Positions 43,605 through 54,291 of a stretch of 64,000 bases of DNA are shown here, piece after piece; the first letter of the stretch is position 1, and every line of letters starts with the position of its first letter. Source of the stretch: Fonsecaea monophora (lineage: Eukaryota; Ascomycota; Eurotiomycetes; Chaetothyriales; Herpotrichiellaceae); the NCBI RefSeq assembly GCF_001642475.1, contig NW_019173935.1:62001-126000 (forward strand), given 5' to 3'. The translations under genes were made by a program, and so were the position numbers. The notes beneath the pieces are model-generated. The model was not told where the DNA came from. It was given only the letters and a program-made list of their open reading frames with translations, and searched no databases.

Positions 43605-45313
43605 ATGCGGAGAGTTGTCGTGACTGGGCTGGGAGCTGTGACGCCCCTGGGTGTTGGTATGTTTTGATGATTGCTGCCAACGACCACCGCTCTCGAGGTT
43701 GACGACGATTTGTGTTTTTTTGCAGGTGTCAATCGAACATGGTCTCGGATTTTACAGGGACATTGCGGCATCGTCTCGACACGCCATCTCGGAGAAGAAT
43801 TCAAGGCGCTTCCAAGTCAAGTCGCCGGTCTGGTACCTGTTCCCAGATCTGACTCGGATGCGGAAGAGGGCGTTTGGAGAGCTCAGGATCATGTCACGCC
43901 AACTGTACGGTCTTCAGGCTGGCTTTCTCCCCCCCCCCTTGAAAGGTGAAAATCCAACGAAATACTGAGGCTGAACGCTGGGATAGGAACTCCGCCAGAC
44001 TGCCAAATTCGCACAGTACGCTCTTGCAGCGTCCGCCGAAGCATTGCAAGATGCTGGCTTCAAAGACGGCAAGGGTCTCGATCAAGAGATGACGGTACGT
44101 TGATGAATATTGCCCAACGTCAATGCCTTCCACCGCGCCACGTTGCAAAAAATTCGCGTATATGCAAGAGTTGTCCTGGAAACTGACCACCAAATCTATT
44201 CGCAGGGCGTCTGTCTCGGTTCCGGCATCGGGAACCTTGAAGACCTATACAACACCTCAGTGGCGTACAACCAGGAGAAGAACTACCGCAAGATCCACCC
44301 GCTGTTCGTCCCCCGGCTATTGATCAATCTCGGAGCTGGACATATCTCCATGCGCTACGGTCTCAGAGGACCGAATCACGCAGCCACCACCGCCTGCACC
44401 ACGGGCGCCCACAGCCTCGGAGACGCGTCGCGCTTCATCAAATCTGGAGAAGCCGATGTCATGATTGCCGGGGGTGCTGAGTCGTGTATCCATCCGCTCG
44501 CCATAGGTGGATTTGCGCGGTCCAGGAGCTTGGTGACCAAGTTCAACGATGAACCATCGAAGAGCTCAAGGCCTTTCGACGCGGACAGAGCTGGCTTTGT
44601 GATCAGTGAGGGCGCGGCTTGCATTGTGCTCGAGGTAAGACCGCGTCATCCCCATCGTGCGAGACACTCGCAGTACACGCTCGGAGCGTTCTGACATGCC
44701 AGTCAAGGAAATGGAGCATGCCAAATCCCGCGGCGCCAGAATCTACGCCGAACTCGTCGGCTACGGCAACTCCGCGGACGCTCACCATCTCACAGCGCCG
44801 CTGGAAAATGGTGCCGGAGCTCTCCTAGCCATGAAAAAGGCCCTCAGACAGGCCCAAATTCCCCCTTCCAAAGTGGACTACATCAATGCTCACGCAACTT
44901 CCACACCATTGGGCGATGAGGCTGAAAACCAGGCAATGAAGACACTTATGTTGGGAGAGCATGGCAAGAAATCTGCCGACGAGATCAACGTGAGTAGTAC
45001 CAAGGGCGCAATTGGACACCTTCTAGGCGCTGCAGGAGCGGTTGAAGCTTTGTTCACTGTTCTGGCCATGTACGAGGTACGTATTTTTCAGCCTGACACC
45101 TCCCAGTAGGTGCGACTATAGGAATGGTGATAGTAACGATATGATGGCTAGGACACACTGCCCCCCACTATCAACCTCGTCTCCAAAGGCGACGAGTTCG
45201 ACTGCAACTATGTCGCGAACGCGGCGCAACAGGCAGAAGTTAACATCGCCTTGACCAATAGCTTTGGCTTTGGAGGAACAAATGCAAGTCTCTGCTTCCA
45301 AAAATATAAGTGA
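43605..45313 (+). CDS. cem1: Mitochondrial 3-oxoacyl-ACP synthase (KAS II type, Cem1)
   Basis: Condensing enzyme of mitochondrial type II fatty-acid synthesis, extending acyl-ACP with malonyl-ACP, a pathway needed for lipoate. Six exons, 43605-43656, 43726-43904, 43987-44094, 44206-44634, 44708-45076 and 45152-45313, give 432 residues, and every junction is in phase. It opens MRRVVVTGLGAVTPLG, like yeast Cem1. The nucleophile is Cys177 (TTACTTGA), the catalytic histidines are His318 (NAHATSTPLGD) and His360 (TKGAIGHLLGAAG), and the conserved Lys is Lys355. It ends with NSFGFGGTNASLCF. As in yeast, there is almost no presequence before the first strand, so targeting probably relies on the basic N-terminus. 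Its stop is only 104 bases from the convergent sgf73 stop. Confidence 0.93.
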
Positions 45314-45417
45314 GACTCAACCCTTTGAGGACTTTTGGTCTGCTGCTGCAACCACAATATTCGTCCGACGACGTTCGTCGCTCAAATCAGTGCGCTATCC
45401 ACCACGAATGATCCCCC

Positions 45418-46680
45418 TTAAGCCACATCTATCGAGGTCTTTCGGAGAGGCGCCTTCAGCCCAGATTGAGGCAAACCAATACCTGCCGTTACAGGTGAAG
45501 CTGATATTTCACTGGGAAACGTTTCGTGGATGGCAGACTGGGGTATAGCACTTTTGGCGCTGTCTGGGGGAACACTGAACAAGCCGCCGGATCTGTTGCC
45601 GCTCATGGCATTTGATAGCATTTCCTTCATCCGCACCAACTGGTATTTCCGCCGGGTCGGGAAAAGTGGTTTGGTGACGAGGGGTTGCGGTCGAGCAAAG
45701 CTTCTAGCGATGGCTGTCATCACTGAGTCTCGCTCCTCATCCGAATCGACCGGACCAGTCAGACTAGGGTCGAGATCCTCCTCAAGGAGCGCAGGGGCGT
45801 TTGCATCGAGCGCAGCTTTCTGCTGGCGTGCTTGATTCTTTTTCTGGTATGCAGCGAGCAACATGTCGTAAGGTAGACTTCTTCCGGGAACAGCCCGCTT
45901 TGCTCCCATGGAGTGGCTCTTGCATGTTAAACTCCTTGCGCACTGTCCACCATTTGGCAGAATCACGCCGCATTGTTTCTCCACGTCAACCGGACCTTTG
46001 GGTTTCACCACCTTCGGTTTCTGTTCTTCCTTTCTCTTCTTCTTTCTAGGCTCTTTGTCGTCTTCGGCGTCGGCCTTCCGTTTCTTGGTCTTCTTGGGGG
46101 CATCGTCATCACCGTTGACACCATCTTTTCTGGAAGAGCCTTTAACATCGTCGTCGTCGTCATCATCATCGTCTGCTCTCTCTGCCCGTTCCTTCGCCCG
46201 CGCCGCAGCTTCGCGTGCTTCCTTTTTCTTGCGCGCTTTGTCTTGTTTGGACTTCAAACACAAGGATATGTGCCACTTGGCAGTGCGCTTTAGAACCATC
46301 TTCTTGCAATGTTTGCAGATCACGGTATCGAGGTTTTCGAGGCGGCCGTTGGGGAAATTTGCCATGGTCTCGTCATCGAACTTGGGTACTTCTGGCGAAG
46401 GCGCCTCTGCGTTGTTCTTGACGCCTGTGACTGTCAGAAGGGGCCAACACCAGGGATGCATCTCACTCACCATTTGCTTGAGCCGATTTCTTGGCTTGAA
46501 GAGGGAACTTCTTTAATTTGACCTTGGGTACCTTCTTACTGCCTTTGCTGAACTTGTAGCCGGACGCGCTGATAAGGCTGTCTGTGTTGGATCCAACAGA
46601 TGAGGCTATCAGCAAGTTTCAGTCCCACCCTGACTGCGCCAGGGTTTTGATGTGTACGAACCTCGTGCATCATTTGCCAT
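45418..46680 (-). CDS. sgf73: SAGA deubiquitinase-module subunit Sgf73 (ataxin-7 like)
   Basis: Sgf73 anchors the H2B-deubiquitinating module in the SAGA complex. Minus-strand exons 46680-46662, 46605-46471 and 46424-45418 give 386 residues; the first exon encodes only six full codons. A basic N-terminal segment (KFSKGSKKVPKVKLKKFP) precedes an atypical zinc finger at about 88-107 (CKHC, then HISLC). A charged, Lys/Asp-rich linker with nine consecutive Asp residues leads to the SCA7 domain (about 196-245, with QCGVILPNGGQCARSLTCKS and then AVPGRSLPYDMLLAAY). The C-terminus is Ser/Pro-rich. Introns are 56 and 46 nt, both GT-AG. The SCA7 signature makes the identification firm; the first exon is inferred from splice logic. 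Confidence 0.91.
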
Positions 46681-47196
46681 GTTGGAGACTTTCACCAACG
46701 AATTTCGCAACGCCGACGGTCAGAGAGAGGGTTGGGTGAATCTGCTCGAGTACAAGCAATGGCGGCGGCCGACAGTTCTCGAGTCTTGGAGTGTTGTTAT
46801 CTTCGGTCACCTCTTTCGCAGGCCACGGCATGTCAAGGAGAAATGCGGAGGACCTAAACGATGGGGGAAACTGCGGGCGGTACGTCGAGACTAGGCCTAT
46901 CCTGGTTAGACATCTATCAAAATTTAAGGTTATGTGATAGAAACGCCACACGAGTGCTTAGTAATACTCGATGCACTAGACATTCACGCACTCTGCCCTA
47001 CAATACTCGTACAAAGTACAGCGGACCATCTAGGCTTCGGGCGACGAAGCCAGAATCTCTCTTCGACTCCCTTCGGTCTGGGCTTGAAGAATTGACTTGG
47101 TCCGCTCAAGTTTTTGCGCAAGGAAACAAATCTCCCCATCTCACCGGCAGCCTCTCTCTCTCTCTCCGTCCTCCTCTGCGCATACACCTCTCAGCC
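46681..47196. promoter_or_regulatory. Divergent promoter region sgf73/ceg1
   Basis: A 516-base interval between outward-facing genes of SAGA and mRNA capping. The open frame of ceg1 extends upstream to 46861 without a stop, but the conserved protein starts at 47197. A CT repeat (about 47151-47175) directly precedes that start. ACTCGTACAAAGTAC at 47003-47017 resembles the dispersed GTAC motif. Confidence 0.55.
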
Positions 47197-48405
47197 ATGG
47201 ATAACGGAGGGCCCGAACCCCCGCACCCCGAGATCAACTCCCTCATGCAGCGCATCGGCGGGCAATGGGCAGGCCATGCGCTCCAGAAATCCTTCCAACA
47301 CGAAGTCGCCCACCTCCTCGGGCGCGGGAGAAACACGTCGTTCCCCGGCGCCCAACCCGTCTCCTTCTCGTCGGAACACATACAGGAACTCAAGAGTCAA
47401 GACTACTACGTATGCGAAAAGACCGACGGCCTGCGCTACCTCCTGTACCTCACGCAAGATGGCGACAGGGACATCCACTACTTTATCGACCGACGAAACG
47501 ACTACTGGTACGTGCCCAACCTGCACTTTCCGCACCACGAAGACAAGACCTTTCGGCGATTTCACACCGGCACGATATTGGACGGGGAATTGGTCGAGGA
47601 CAAGTACCCGGATCGAGAGCCTGTCATCAAGTTCCTCGTGTTCGACTGTCTGGTCTTGGACTCTGTGGTCTTTATGCAGCGACCGCTCGACAAACGCCTC
47701 GCCTACTTTCAGACCCACGTCCTCCAGCCGTACAATGCCATGTTCAAACAGCACCCGGAATACACGAGGCCGTTTGTGCTCGAGGACAAACACAACGAGT
47801 TCAGCTACGCCCTGGAGAAGATGTTCAAGGAAGTGATTCCCAAGGTGAAACAGACGCACGGCAACGACGGCTTGATCTTCACCTGCCGCGACGCACCCTA
47901 CAAGATGGGCACCGATCCACATATCCTCAAATGGAAACCACCCTCTGAGAACACGGTCGACTTCCTCCTCCGGATCGAGTGGGCGAGAATGGAGCCAGAC
48001 CCGGACGATCCAGACCAATCCCCACAAATCGACTTTTACTCGTTCCCCGAGAAATTCGCCCTCTTCATCCACGTGGGCAGCAACGAGTACTCGTACATCG
48101 AGGACATGTACGTCGAGCCCCAGGAGTGGGAGGAGTGGAAGAACCTGAACCACCCGCTCCAAGACATCATTGTCGAATGCTACCAGGACGAGCTGCAACG
48201 GTGGCGGTTCCATCGGTTCCGACACGACAAGGAGAATGCCAACCACATCAAGGTGTTCAAGAGCGTGATTCGGTCGATCCAGAGCCACGTGACCGAGCAG
48301 GACCTGTTGAACCACGCCCCGGAGATCAGGACGGCCTGGAAACTTCGAGCCGAGGAGGAGAAGGAAAAGCGGAAGCGACTCGCCGCCGTTAAACAGGACG
48401 GGTGA
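47197..48405 (+). CDS. ceg1: mRNA-capping guanylyltransferase
   Basis: Nuclear mRNA guanylyltransferase that transfers GMP to the 5' diphosphate end of nascent transcripts through a covalent lysine-GMP intermediate. Single exon, 402 residues from the ATG at 47197 (MDNGGPEPPH). The nucleotidyltransferase motifs are visible in order: motif I EKTDGLRYL with the active-site Lys75, motif III DRRNDYWYVPN region, ILDGELVED, motif IV DGLIFTCRDAPYKMGTD, motif V ILKWKPPSENTVDFLL. The C-terminal OB-fold contains the DIIVECYQDELQRWRFHRFRHDKENANH stretch, split here only for description. The enzyme lacks a triphosphatase domain, as in other fungi, where that activity is a separate protein (Cet1). An upstream in-frame extension to 46861 has no similarity to the family. 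Confidence 0.95.
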   Translation: MDNGGPEPPHPEINSLMQRIGGQWAGHALQKSFQHEVAHLLGRGRNTSFPGAQPVSFSSEHIQELKSQDYYVCEKTDGLRYLLYLTQDGDRDIHYFIDRRNDYWYVPNLHFPHHEDKTFRRFHTGTILDGELVEDKYPDREPVIKFLVFDCLVLDSVVFMQRPLDKRLAYFQTHVLQPYNAMFKQHPEYTRPFVLEDKHNEFSYALEKMFKEVIPKVKQTHGNDGLIFTCRDAPYKMGTDPHILKWKPPSENTVDFLLRIEWARMEPDPDDPDQSPQIDFYSFPEKFALFIHVGSNEYSYIEDMYVEPQEWEEWKNLNHPLQDIIVECYQDELQRWRFHRFRHDKENANHIKVFKSVIRSIQSHVTEQDLLNHAPEIRTAWKLRAEEEKEKRKRLAAVKQDG

Positions 48406-49213
48406 TGTTTTTACAAGTAATTTTTTTTTTTCGATTTCAAAAGAGCAAGCGTGCGTGGCGTTGGATTTTATACGTTGGGGGGCGAGGGGGGGTGTATGGT
48501 ATTTGGTGAGGATGGAAAGAGATCCAACCAAGGAGTTAACGAGGGGACTGGCTGGCTGACTGCTGGCTGTTGCGCAAAGTTTACCCAATCCCGACAGCAT
48601 TGGAAATGGTACCGAGGAGTTGCTGCTCACTCGCTCCGTAGGCATTAACGTGGGCAACGGTGTGGGTATGTAATGGGCTTGGGCATGGGCATTGGAGATG
48701 TGTATGAATATGGGCAATTTATGCGGTTTGGTGTGCACCAACGAAAAGTCAACGGGAGCGAGCAATCAATCAAAGACAGAGTTTCACTCTTTTTGTTTGT
48801 ACTGTATCACTTTCCGCGTCTCCTTTTCCCTCTTTCTCTTTTCCGTATTTATTTTCCCTTTCTGTCGTCGCTGTGAAGATCGCAACGAAACCCGGGCCAC
48901 CCAAGTCAACACTGTTTTCAGGCCGGTGCGAAGTCGTTGGGTAAGTAATACTTACGTACGTACGTGACGCGAGTAGAATTGAAATACCTACGTATCTGGG
49001 AATTCACTGAATACATACCTACGTGTACTAGGTACGGAGCAAATGTATCGTTGGTTTAGTGTGTAAGGGGCATATGTATATTGCACTACTACACGACGTG
49101 CACTCGGTATAAGTACATGAGCAGCATCTAGGTAGGGTACGCAGATCGGGTAAATTGTGTCCGTGGTGATGTCTCCCGCTTAGTACCTACAAGTAGTACA
49201 TGGTACTTGGTAC
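48406..49213. other. Convergent intergenic region, GTAC-rich
   Basis: An 808-base spacer between ceg1 (+) and the Zn2Cys6 gene (-). An 11-T run follows the ceg1 stop (48420-48430). The second half (about 48945-49220) is dense in GTAC, TACCTA and TACGTACG words and contains ACTCGGTATAAGTACAT at 49102-49118, a diverged copy of the dispersed motif. Confidence 0.6.
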
Positions 49214-49220
49214 TTAGTAC
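48945..49220. repeat. GTAC-rich low-complexity patch
   Basis: It has many overlapping palindromic GTAC and TACGTA words, including ACGTACGTACGT near 48954-48965 and a run of GGTAC/TTAGTAC words at 49190-49220. It lies directly after the stop codon of the Zn2Cys6 gene, in the spacer shared with ceg1. Similar patches occur near 290-446, 23030-23145, 36760 and 37300. Confidence 0.65.
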
Positions 49221-52200
49221 GCGACATTTCCTGTATATGCTCCCTGTCGTCCGGAGGCGCTGGTGGCATCACCGTCGATGCCTGCGCCAGGGCCACCAGA
49301 ACTAGCGCCCGCGTCCGCCATCGGCGTATCGTCCGCGTGGGCGACTTTTTCACGTTGTGTTCGCTCGCCGCCGAGAAAGCGGAAGGGCGTGCTTGTCCAG
49401 TCCGTCGCAGCCGTCACGTCTAAACCGCCTGTGCTAGACCCGGCGCTTCTGGCGCTTTGATCTTGAGGGGAACACTCGTCTGGCCGGGCGAGTGGGGATC
49501 CCGGTTTCCACGCCATGGGGTGCTGGGGGATTGGATTCAATGCGGTAGCTTGTGAGGCCGGCGCTGGTGCAGGTGCAGGTGTAGGCGCAGGGGCACCCTC
49601 AGTCATGGCCAGGATGTCCGGGTTCGGCAGAGACATCCATTGGTCGAGGAATGCCCAGTCGACGTCGAGATTCAGTGGCATCGAGCTGTTGGCCGCCATG
49701 TCCTCGGCAGGGAGGTCAGAAGAGGACGAAGTTGTCCTCGTCACCGCACTCGTAGCGGCTGTCGCGGGGCCTGGGTTCGGTGTTGGTGGAAAATACGTGG
49801 GACTGAATGGGAGGAAACTCATAAACGGATTCGGGCCGAGACCTGGGTTCTGGATGCCCGGCATGAGACGCAGGTTTGGGTTCAGCGTGGCGCCGCCGTC
49901 GGTGATGCTGGAGTTATTGAATGCTGGGGTAAAATAGGTGCCGCCCCTACCGTCACCATCACCACCACGTCCTTCCCCAATGCCAGGCTGGCCCTGCTGA
50001 ATGTGAGACGATGTCGACGAGGACGGATAGTTCGAGAATGCGCCGCGGTTCTGTTGATCTGAGAGTGTCGGCTGAACCATAGAGATGTCGTACTGCATCG
50101 GGAACATGACAGAACCCGCAAATCGCCCTGGTTGCATGGTTGTCTGAGGTGGTAACGTTGAAGATTCTTGTGTTTGTCCTTCCGAGTGGGCGATCGACAT
50201 CGACGTGTTGCTCCTGGGATCCCTCGTGTTGCCGCCAAATGAGCCTGACCATGTCGATTGTGCAACCGTCTCTGGGCTTGCAATCTCACTCAGAACCACC
50301 TTCAGAATGTCTGCCACTCTCTTCGCCTCGTTGCTCGTGGGACTCAGTTCCTCACAGATTCCAAACGCGGCCTTCAACAGCTGGAACTGCTCGACCACTT
50401 TGTCGTCCTCGGAATTCTCGAGGTTCCTTCCGGGATTCACTTTCCTCCACATACTCACCGCCAAACACAAGACCATTGCGGCCAGATAGAAATCATTCAT
50501 GGTGAACGAACTCAACATCCAACGATCCTGATGAAGTTGGCCCCCGGGCTTCAATTCCTTGTGCAGATCTAGCATATGCCGTGTGATCGCCGTGGCGGCA
50601 TCTGTGCATATTTTGGTGGAAGTTGGATGGTTGCCTTGCGTCATGTACTTCCTGTGTAGCACGAGGAGCGATTTTTGGTAGAGGAACTCGCAATTGGTAC
50701 GCACCATGATGAGATAGCTGGGATCGGCAAAGGATTGTGACATGGGACGAATATGTAGAATCTGGGGTACAGTGGCGTATACGGCGCGGGCTTCGCGGTC
50801 GAGATCCATGACCTCCTCCTCCGAGTAGTCGCGAAACGAGAGCGCGTGCGCGCAGACCTTGCCGAATGTGGTCATCAGACGAGTTTTGACAATGAAATAC
50901 AGTACTTGCGTGGCTTCTTCCTCCGACCGGGACGGTGGCAAGGCCAGAGTATGCTCATCAAAGTCACTGTCCATCAGGTTCGATGGAGGTAACGTATCCC
51001 AGCTATTCGGCGGGATCTGGTTGGGCAAGCCCAGTTGAAAGGAAACCATGAGGTCGAATTGCAGACACATTGCCCAGACGCGCCGCCGAAGTTCACCCTC
51101 AAACACAGAGAGATGAGGGAATTGGGATGGATCGCGATGATAGCCGCTTCGGTACGCGAGCCGCACAAGGATGGGGAATATGATGCTGACTTCGCGCGAC
51201 GGATCCAGCGTGGCCATGTATTTGCATTGCGCATACAGAGCCAGAGCTTCCACCACATAGCGTTTGGGGCGAATAAAGCCGCCGAGGCGGAGACATTGGC
51301 CGGCAGCGTTGAGAAAACTCATCCGTGGACTCAGTTGATCTTCTGGAGTGGACGGCTCCGAGCCCACGGCTTCGGACAAGGTGGCAGACATACAACATAT
51401 GGAGAATAGTATGGAAACCCAGAGGGGAGGCATCTCTAGCGGTGTGCGCCAAAATTGTTCGTATTGTCTTCGGAATTGGCCCGTGTGGATGAAGGGAATG
51501 ACCAGATACCGGCTGTTGAAGTAGGTGGACAGACGACGGTCGACTTGTAGTCGTGGAGGAAGGGCCTGCGACAGGATCTGAGAGAGCGAAATATGGCTTG
51601 TCGAACCAAACAGCCCTTCAATTTCTTGTGGTTCGACGTCTTCGCCTTCATCAAGCTCAGTCGTCGACGGGCGGCCTCCTTGGCCGTTGCTGCTATTTGA
51701 AAGCGCAGACTTGAGTTCTTGTATACTTTCCAGGATTGCAGACCAGTGCGTCGAACCGACGTAGCGCGATTCCGAGGTGCCGTACTGAAGGTGTCCTTCC
51801 TTTGCCATGCTGGCATTGGAGGCATCGTTGTCATGTCCAGAACCAGGGCTCGCGGCGGCTTCGGACCCATGCGAAGACTGCGCACTCGTCGTGTTTCCCA
51901 CCATTTGCATGACGAGTTGCTCCAAATGCCGGAGCCTATCCTGCGCCTGTCCTCGCCGGTTTGTCGCATGACCCATGTTCGTGCCATTGGTAGTGCTTGT
52001 GTCGGATGCTCTAGGCAAAGGGATATTGCCGTAAACGCAGCTCGACTCGTCGCCTCGTTTGACGCAGGTCTCGCATGGATGGCCTTTGTCGCATTTTAAT
52101 TTCTTGATCCTGCAATTGAAGCAGGAAATGGGCTGTCGATTTCGTTTGCTGATTTTGTGTCCTCCTGGGTGCTGGCTGTCCAGATTTGCGCGGAACTTTG

Positions 52201-52225
52201 TCGTAAGGGCGGAGAATTCTGCCAT
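49214..52225 (-). CDS. Zn2Cys6 fungal transcription factor
   Basis: Binuclear zinc-cluster regulator, 1003 residues from the Met at 52225 (an in-frame ATG 12 codons upstream, at 52261, is also possible). The DNA-binding domain is near residues 35-65: CFNCRIKKLKCDKGHPCETC, then C eight residues further, giving the exact C-x2-C-x6-C-x5-C-x2-C-x8-C spacing. A short linker and the Leu/Gln helix RLRHLEQLVMQMV follow, a likely dimerisation coil. The middle region (about 230-650) matches the fungal transcription-factor regulatory domain (RRRVWAMCLQFDLMVSFQLGLPNQI). The C-terminal 330 residues are Ser/Gly/Pro/Ala-rich, with Met-Ser-Leu and acidic patches suitable for activation. The target is unknown. 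A short-chain dehydrogenase lies just upstream on the same strand. Confidence 0.9.
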   Translation of the reverse strand: MAEFSALTTKFRANLDSQHPGGHKISKRNRQPISCFNCRIKKLKCDKGHPCETCVKRGDESSCVYGNIPLPRASDTSTTNGTNMGHATNRRGQAQDRLRHLEQLVMQMVGNTTSAQSSHGSEAAASPGSGHDNDASNASMAKEGHLQYGTSESRYVGSTHWSAILESIQELKSALSNSSNGQGGRPSTTELDEGEDVEPQEIEGLFGSTSHISLSQILSQALPPRLQVDRRLSTYFNSRYLVIPFIHTGQFRRQYEQFWRTPLEMPPLWVSILFSICCMSATLSEAVGSEPSTPEDQLSPRMSFLNAAGQCLRLGGFIRPKRYVVEALALYAQCKYMATLDPSREVSIIFPILVRLAYRSGYHRDPSQFPHLSVFEGELRRRVWAMCLQFDLMVSFQLGLPNQIPPNSWDTLPPSNLMDSDFDEHTLALPPSRSEEEATQVLYFIVKTRLMTTFGKVCAHALSFRDYSEEEVMDLDREARAVYATVPQILHIRPMSQSFADPSYLIMVRTNCEFLYQKSLLVLHRKYMTQGNHPTSTKICTDAATAITRHMLDLHKELKPGGQLHQDRWMLSSFTMNDFYLAAMVLCLAVSMWRKVNPGRNLENSEDDKVVEQFQLLKAAFGICEELSPTSNEAKRVADILKVVLSEIASPETVAQSTWSGSFGGNTRDPRSNTSMSIAHSEGQTQESSTLPPQTTMQPGRFAGSVMFPMQYDISMVQPTLSDQQNRGAFSNYPSSSTSSHIQQGQPGIGEGRGGDGDGRGGTYFTPAFNNSSITDGGATLNPNLRLMPGIQNPGLGPNPFMSFLPFSPTYFPPTPNPGPATAATSAVTRTTSSSSDLPAEDMAANSSMPLNLDVDWAFLDQWMSLPNPDILAMTEGAPAPTPAPAPAPASQATALNPIPQHPMAWKPGSPLARPDECSPQDQSARSAGSSTGGLDVTAATDWTSTPFRFLGGERTQREKVAHADDTPMADAGASSGGPGAGIDGDATSASGRQGAYTGNVAY

Positions 52226-52766
52226 TGGATAGAGCCTGCTTCGTCCTACTTCAGATCTCAACTAGAATGTGGGGTTGGGCTGCAGTCATGGGCATGAGAT
52301 GGGATGCAGGATGAACAGGCACGCAGGATTCGATGATTGAGATCGTCTGTTTGGAGTGGCACGATGTTCCCGAATCGGAACTTTCCTTAGTGCGGGTCGC
52401 TAAATGGGACGGATATCGCAGGTTTAACAGCCAGGACAGGAAGTTGGTGTTGATTCGAGATTGACATTGGGGTCAGGAGATGAAGAGAGAACATGACTGT
52501 AGATTGCGCAGTGGTGACAGACGAAGAAGACGACGAAGGCAGAGAAATGATGATATCAACTCCCGCAGCTCGCATTTCCAGACAAATCTCAAACTCCCCC
52601 GGCTCACGATCTAACGAGAAATTCGAATGGCCACTGCCACATACCATTTCCTATTGGTATGCTTATTGCAAAGAGTCGTCATTGTACATACATGACATTG
52701 AGAACCAGCTATCCAGATGTGAGTCACCCCTCCCTGCTTCTTTGCATCATTGCAGTCTCGCTCGCA
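52226..52766. promoter_or_regulatory. Promoter region of the Zn2Cys6 gene
   Basis: This lies between the dehydrogenase stop (52767) and the regulator start, both on the minus strand, so it is the regulator's promoter plus the dehydrogenase 3' UTR. No other gene or clear site is recognised. Confidence 0.5.
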
Positions 52767-53780
52767 TCAAATCTCCCTCGTACACCCAGGCTTAATCTTC
52801 TCATACAAGGCTGTCAGTTCTTGCCAGATCCTTTTCGCTGCTTGATCTCCCTTGGCACTCTTGACAAAGTTACTATAGTTCTTGACCCGACACTCACTCA
52901 AATACTGTCCATGGGTCTCCCTTCCCGCTGTAGCTCCATGAACCAGCGTTCGCGCGCCATGCTCGCTCGATCGCCCAAGGATCCCGATCAGGACTTTAGT
53001 GGGCGCAGGCGTGTAGTTCTGGAAAAAGTTGGTCTTGCAAAGCCCGGGCGCAACATTGTTGACGACCACCAACGGTTTATTGGCTGGGTCTTTCTTCGCC
53101 GCTTCTGTCAACCGCGCAGCCAGATATTTGACAAGCAGCATCACCATGAGTTTGCTAAGGTAATATCGCCCTTTCATATCAGCCTTCTTAGGATCCGACA
53201 CTGTGTTGAGAATCTGTCCCTCGGCTGGAGTGGTTATCTCCTTGTCGTTGGCCGCGAAATGCACTGCCGATCCAACGATGGCCAGGTTCGGGGTGATGTT
53301 GTACTTTTTTGCAGAGTTGCGCATGATAGGAACGAGCAGTGAAGCCAGGAGGAATGTCGAAATGACATTCACGGTAATAGTCATCTCGTATCCTTCCACC
53401 AGTGTAAACTCCGTACGTTGAATGCCGGCATTGAGAATCGCGGCATCGAGCCTGGGCAGATCTTTGCATCGTTCTGAAAAGGCGACCACACTCGGAAAGG
53501 AGCACAGGTCGAGTTCGAAGACGATAATTGTTGGCTGCGGACGTCCCCGGGTTTCGCTGGAGATTGACTGCAGAATAGTCTCCTTCGCCTGGTCCCCTTT
53601 CGCGAGGGTGCGACACGCAAGGACGATGGTGCTGCAATTCAACTGCACCAACAATCTGGCAGCATCAAGACCCAATCCAGAATTGGCTCCTGTCACCAAG
53701 ATGGTTCGACCAGTCAAGTCAACTTGTGGAAGTTGAGGAGTCGAAAGCTGACCGCGAATAAATTGACCTGCGCCTGACAT
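52767..53780 (-). CDS. Short-chain dehydrogenase/reductase
   Basis: Single-exon SDR-fold oxidoreductase, 337 residues, of the retinol-dehydrogenase-like group common in fungi. The Rossmann nucleotide-binding motif TGANSGLG is at residues 30-37. LACR follows strand 2, where the Arg suggests NADP(H) preference. AAILNAG is the structural NAG motif, IVGSAVHF carries the catalytic Ser, and YYLSK gives the catalytic Tyr and Lys. After it come PGLCKTNF and a C-terminal substrate-binding part. The active site is complete. There is no signal or membrane anchor. The substrate is unknown. Its tandem position upstream of a Zn2Cys6 regulator hints at shared control, but no other biosynthetic enzyme lies nearby. 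Confidence 0.88.
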   Translation of the reverse strand: MSGAGQFIRGQLSTPQLPQVDLTGRTILVTGANSGLGLDAARLLVQLNCSTIVLACRTLAKGDQAKETILQSISSETRGRPQPTIIVFELDLCSFPSVVAFSERCKDLPRLDAAILNAGIQRTEFTLVEGYEMTITVNVISTFLLASLLVPIMRNSAKKYNITPNLAIVGSAVHFAANDKEITTPAEGQILNTVSDPKKADMKGRYYLSKLMVMLLVKYLAARLTEAAKKDPANKPLVVVNNVAPGLCKTNFFQNYTPAPTKVLIGILGRSSEHGARTLVHGATAGRETHGQYLSECRVKNYSNFVKSAKGDQAAKRIWQELTALYEKIKPGCTREI

Positions 53781-54291
53781 GATGTTGGGCTAGAGCCTGT
53801 CCTGTACTTGCTAGTAATTGTGGTCGACGAGTACAGAAATGACCTTGGATGAGTGGCCAGCAGTCAAATATCTCCCGAAGACTCTTGGGATGTCCACGTC
53901 TTATACGTTGCCTGTTTCCCGAGACGACAAGTCCCTTTCAGCCACGGCGCCCTGTGCAGCAGATTATGCATGGTGTACAATCTCCGACAGATGCTGGACT
54001 TTGGTTTCTCCCTTTCCAGGATGCTGAGTACATTGGGGTCCAGCAAGAGGCCTCAAAGCTGAGATTGAGGATAGGTCTCTGTCGTTGTTGGCATGTGGTT
54101 TGGGAGGCCCCCCGACTATTGTGGAAACAAGTTAACTCCGAATTGTGGAGCACCTCATGGGCAAACTTCCGTCCGTCTGCAAATACCAAGACCCCAAAGA
54201 AGCTCGAGGGGTTCATCATCAGCAGGCAGACATGATTCCAGCTCCTAAGTCCAAGGGGCGCAGCAATCTCGCAGCCTCTCCCAGCCTGTTC
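53781..54291. other. Intergenic, no gene seen
   Basis: A 511-base spacer between tti1 (its 3' end) and the start of the dehydrogenase, both on the minus strand. It contains the dehydrogenase promoter. Open frames here have no recognisable similarity. Confidence 0.5.

Noticed and set aside
46861..47196. In-frame N-terminal extension of ceg1
   Set aside because: The 112 residues have no similarity to capping enzymes, while the family start MDNGG follows a CT-rich leader at 47197.
47191..48765. 524-codon minus-strand open frame opposite ceg1
   Set aside because: It is an antisense shadow of the guanylyltransferase; it has Val/Leu/His-rich composition and no recognisable domain.
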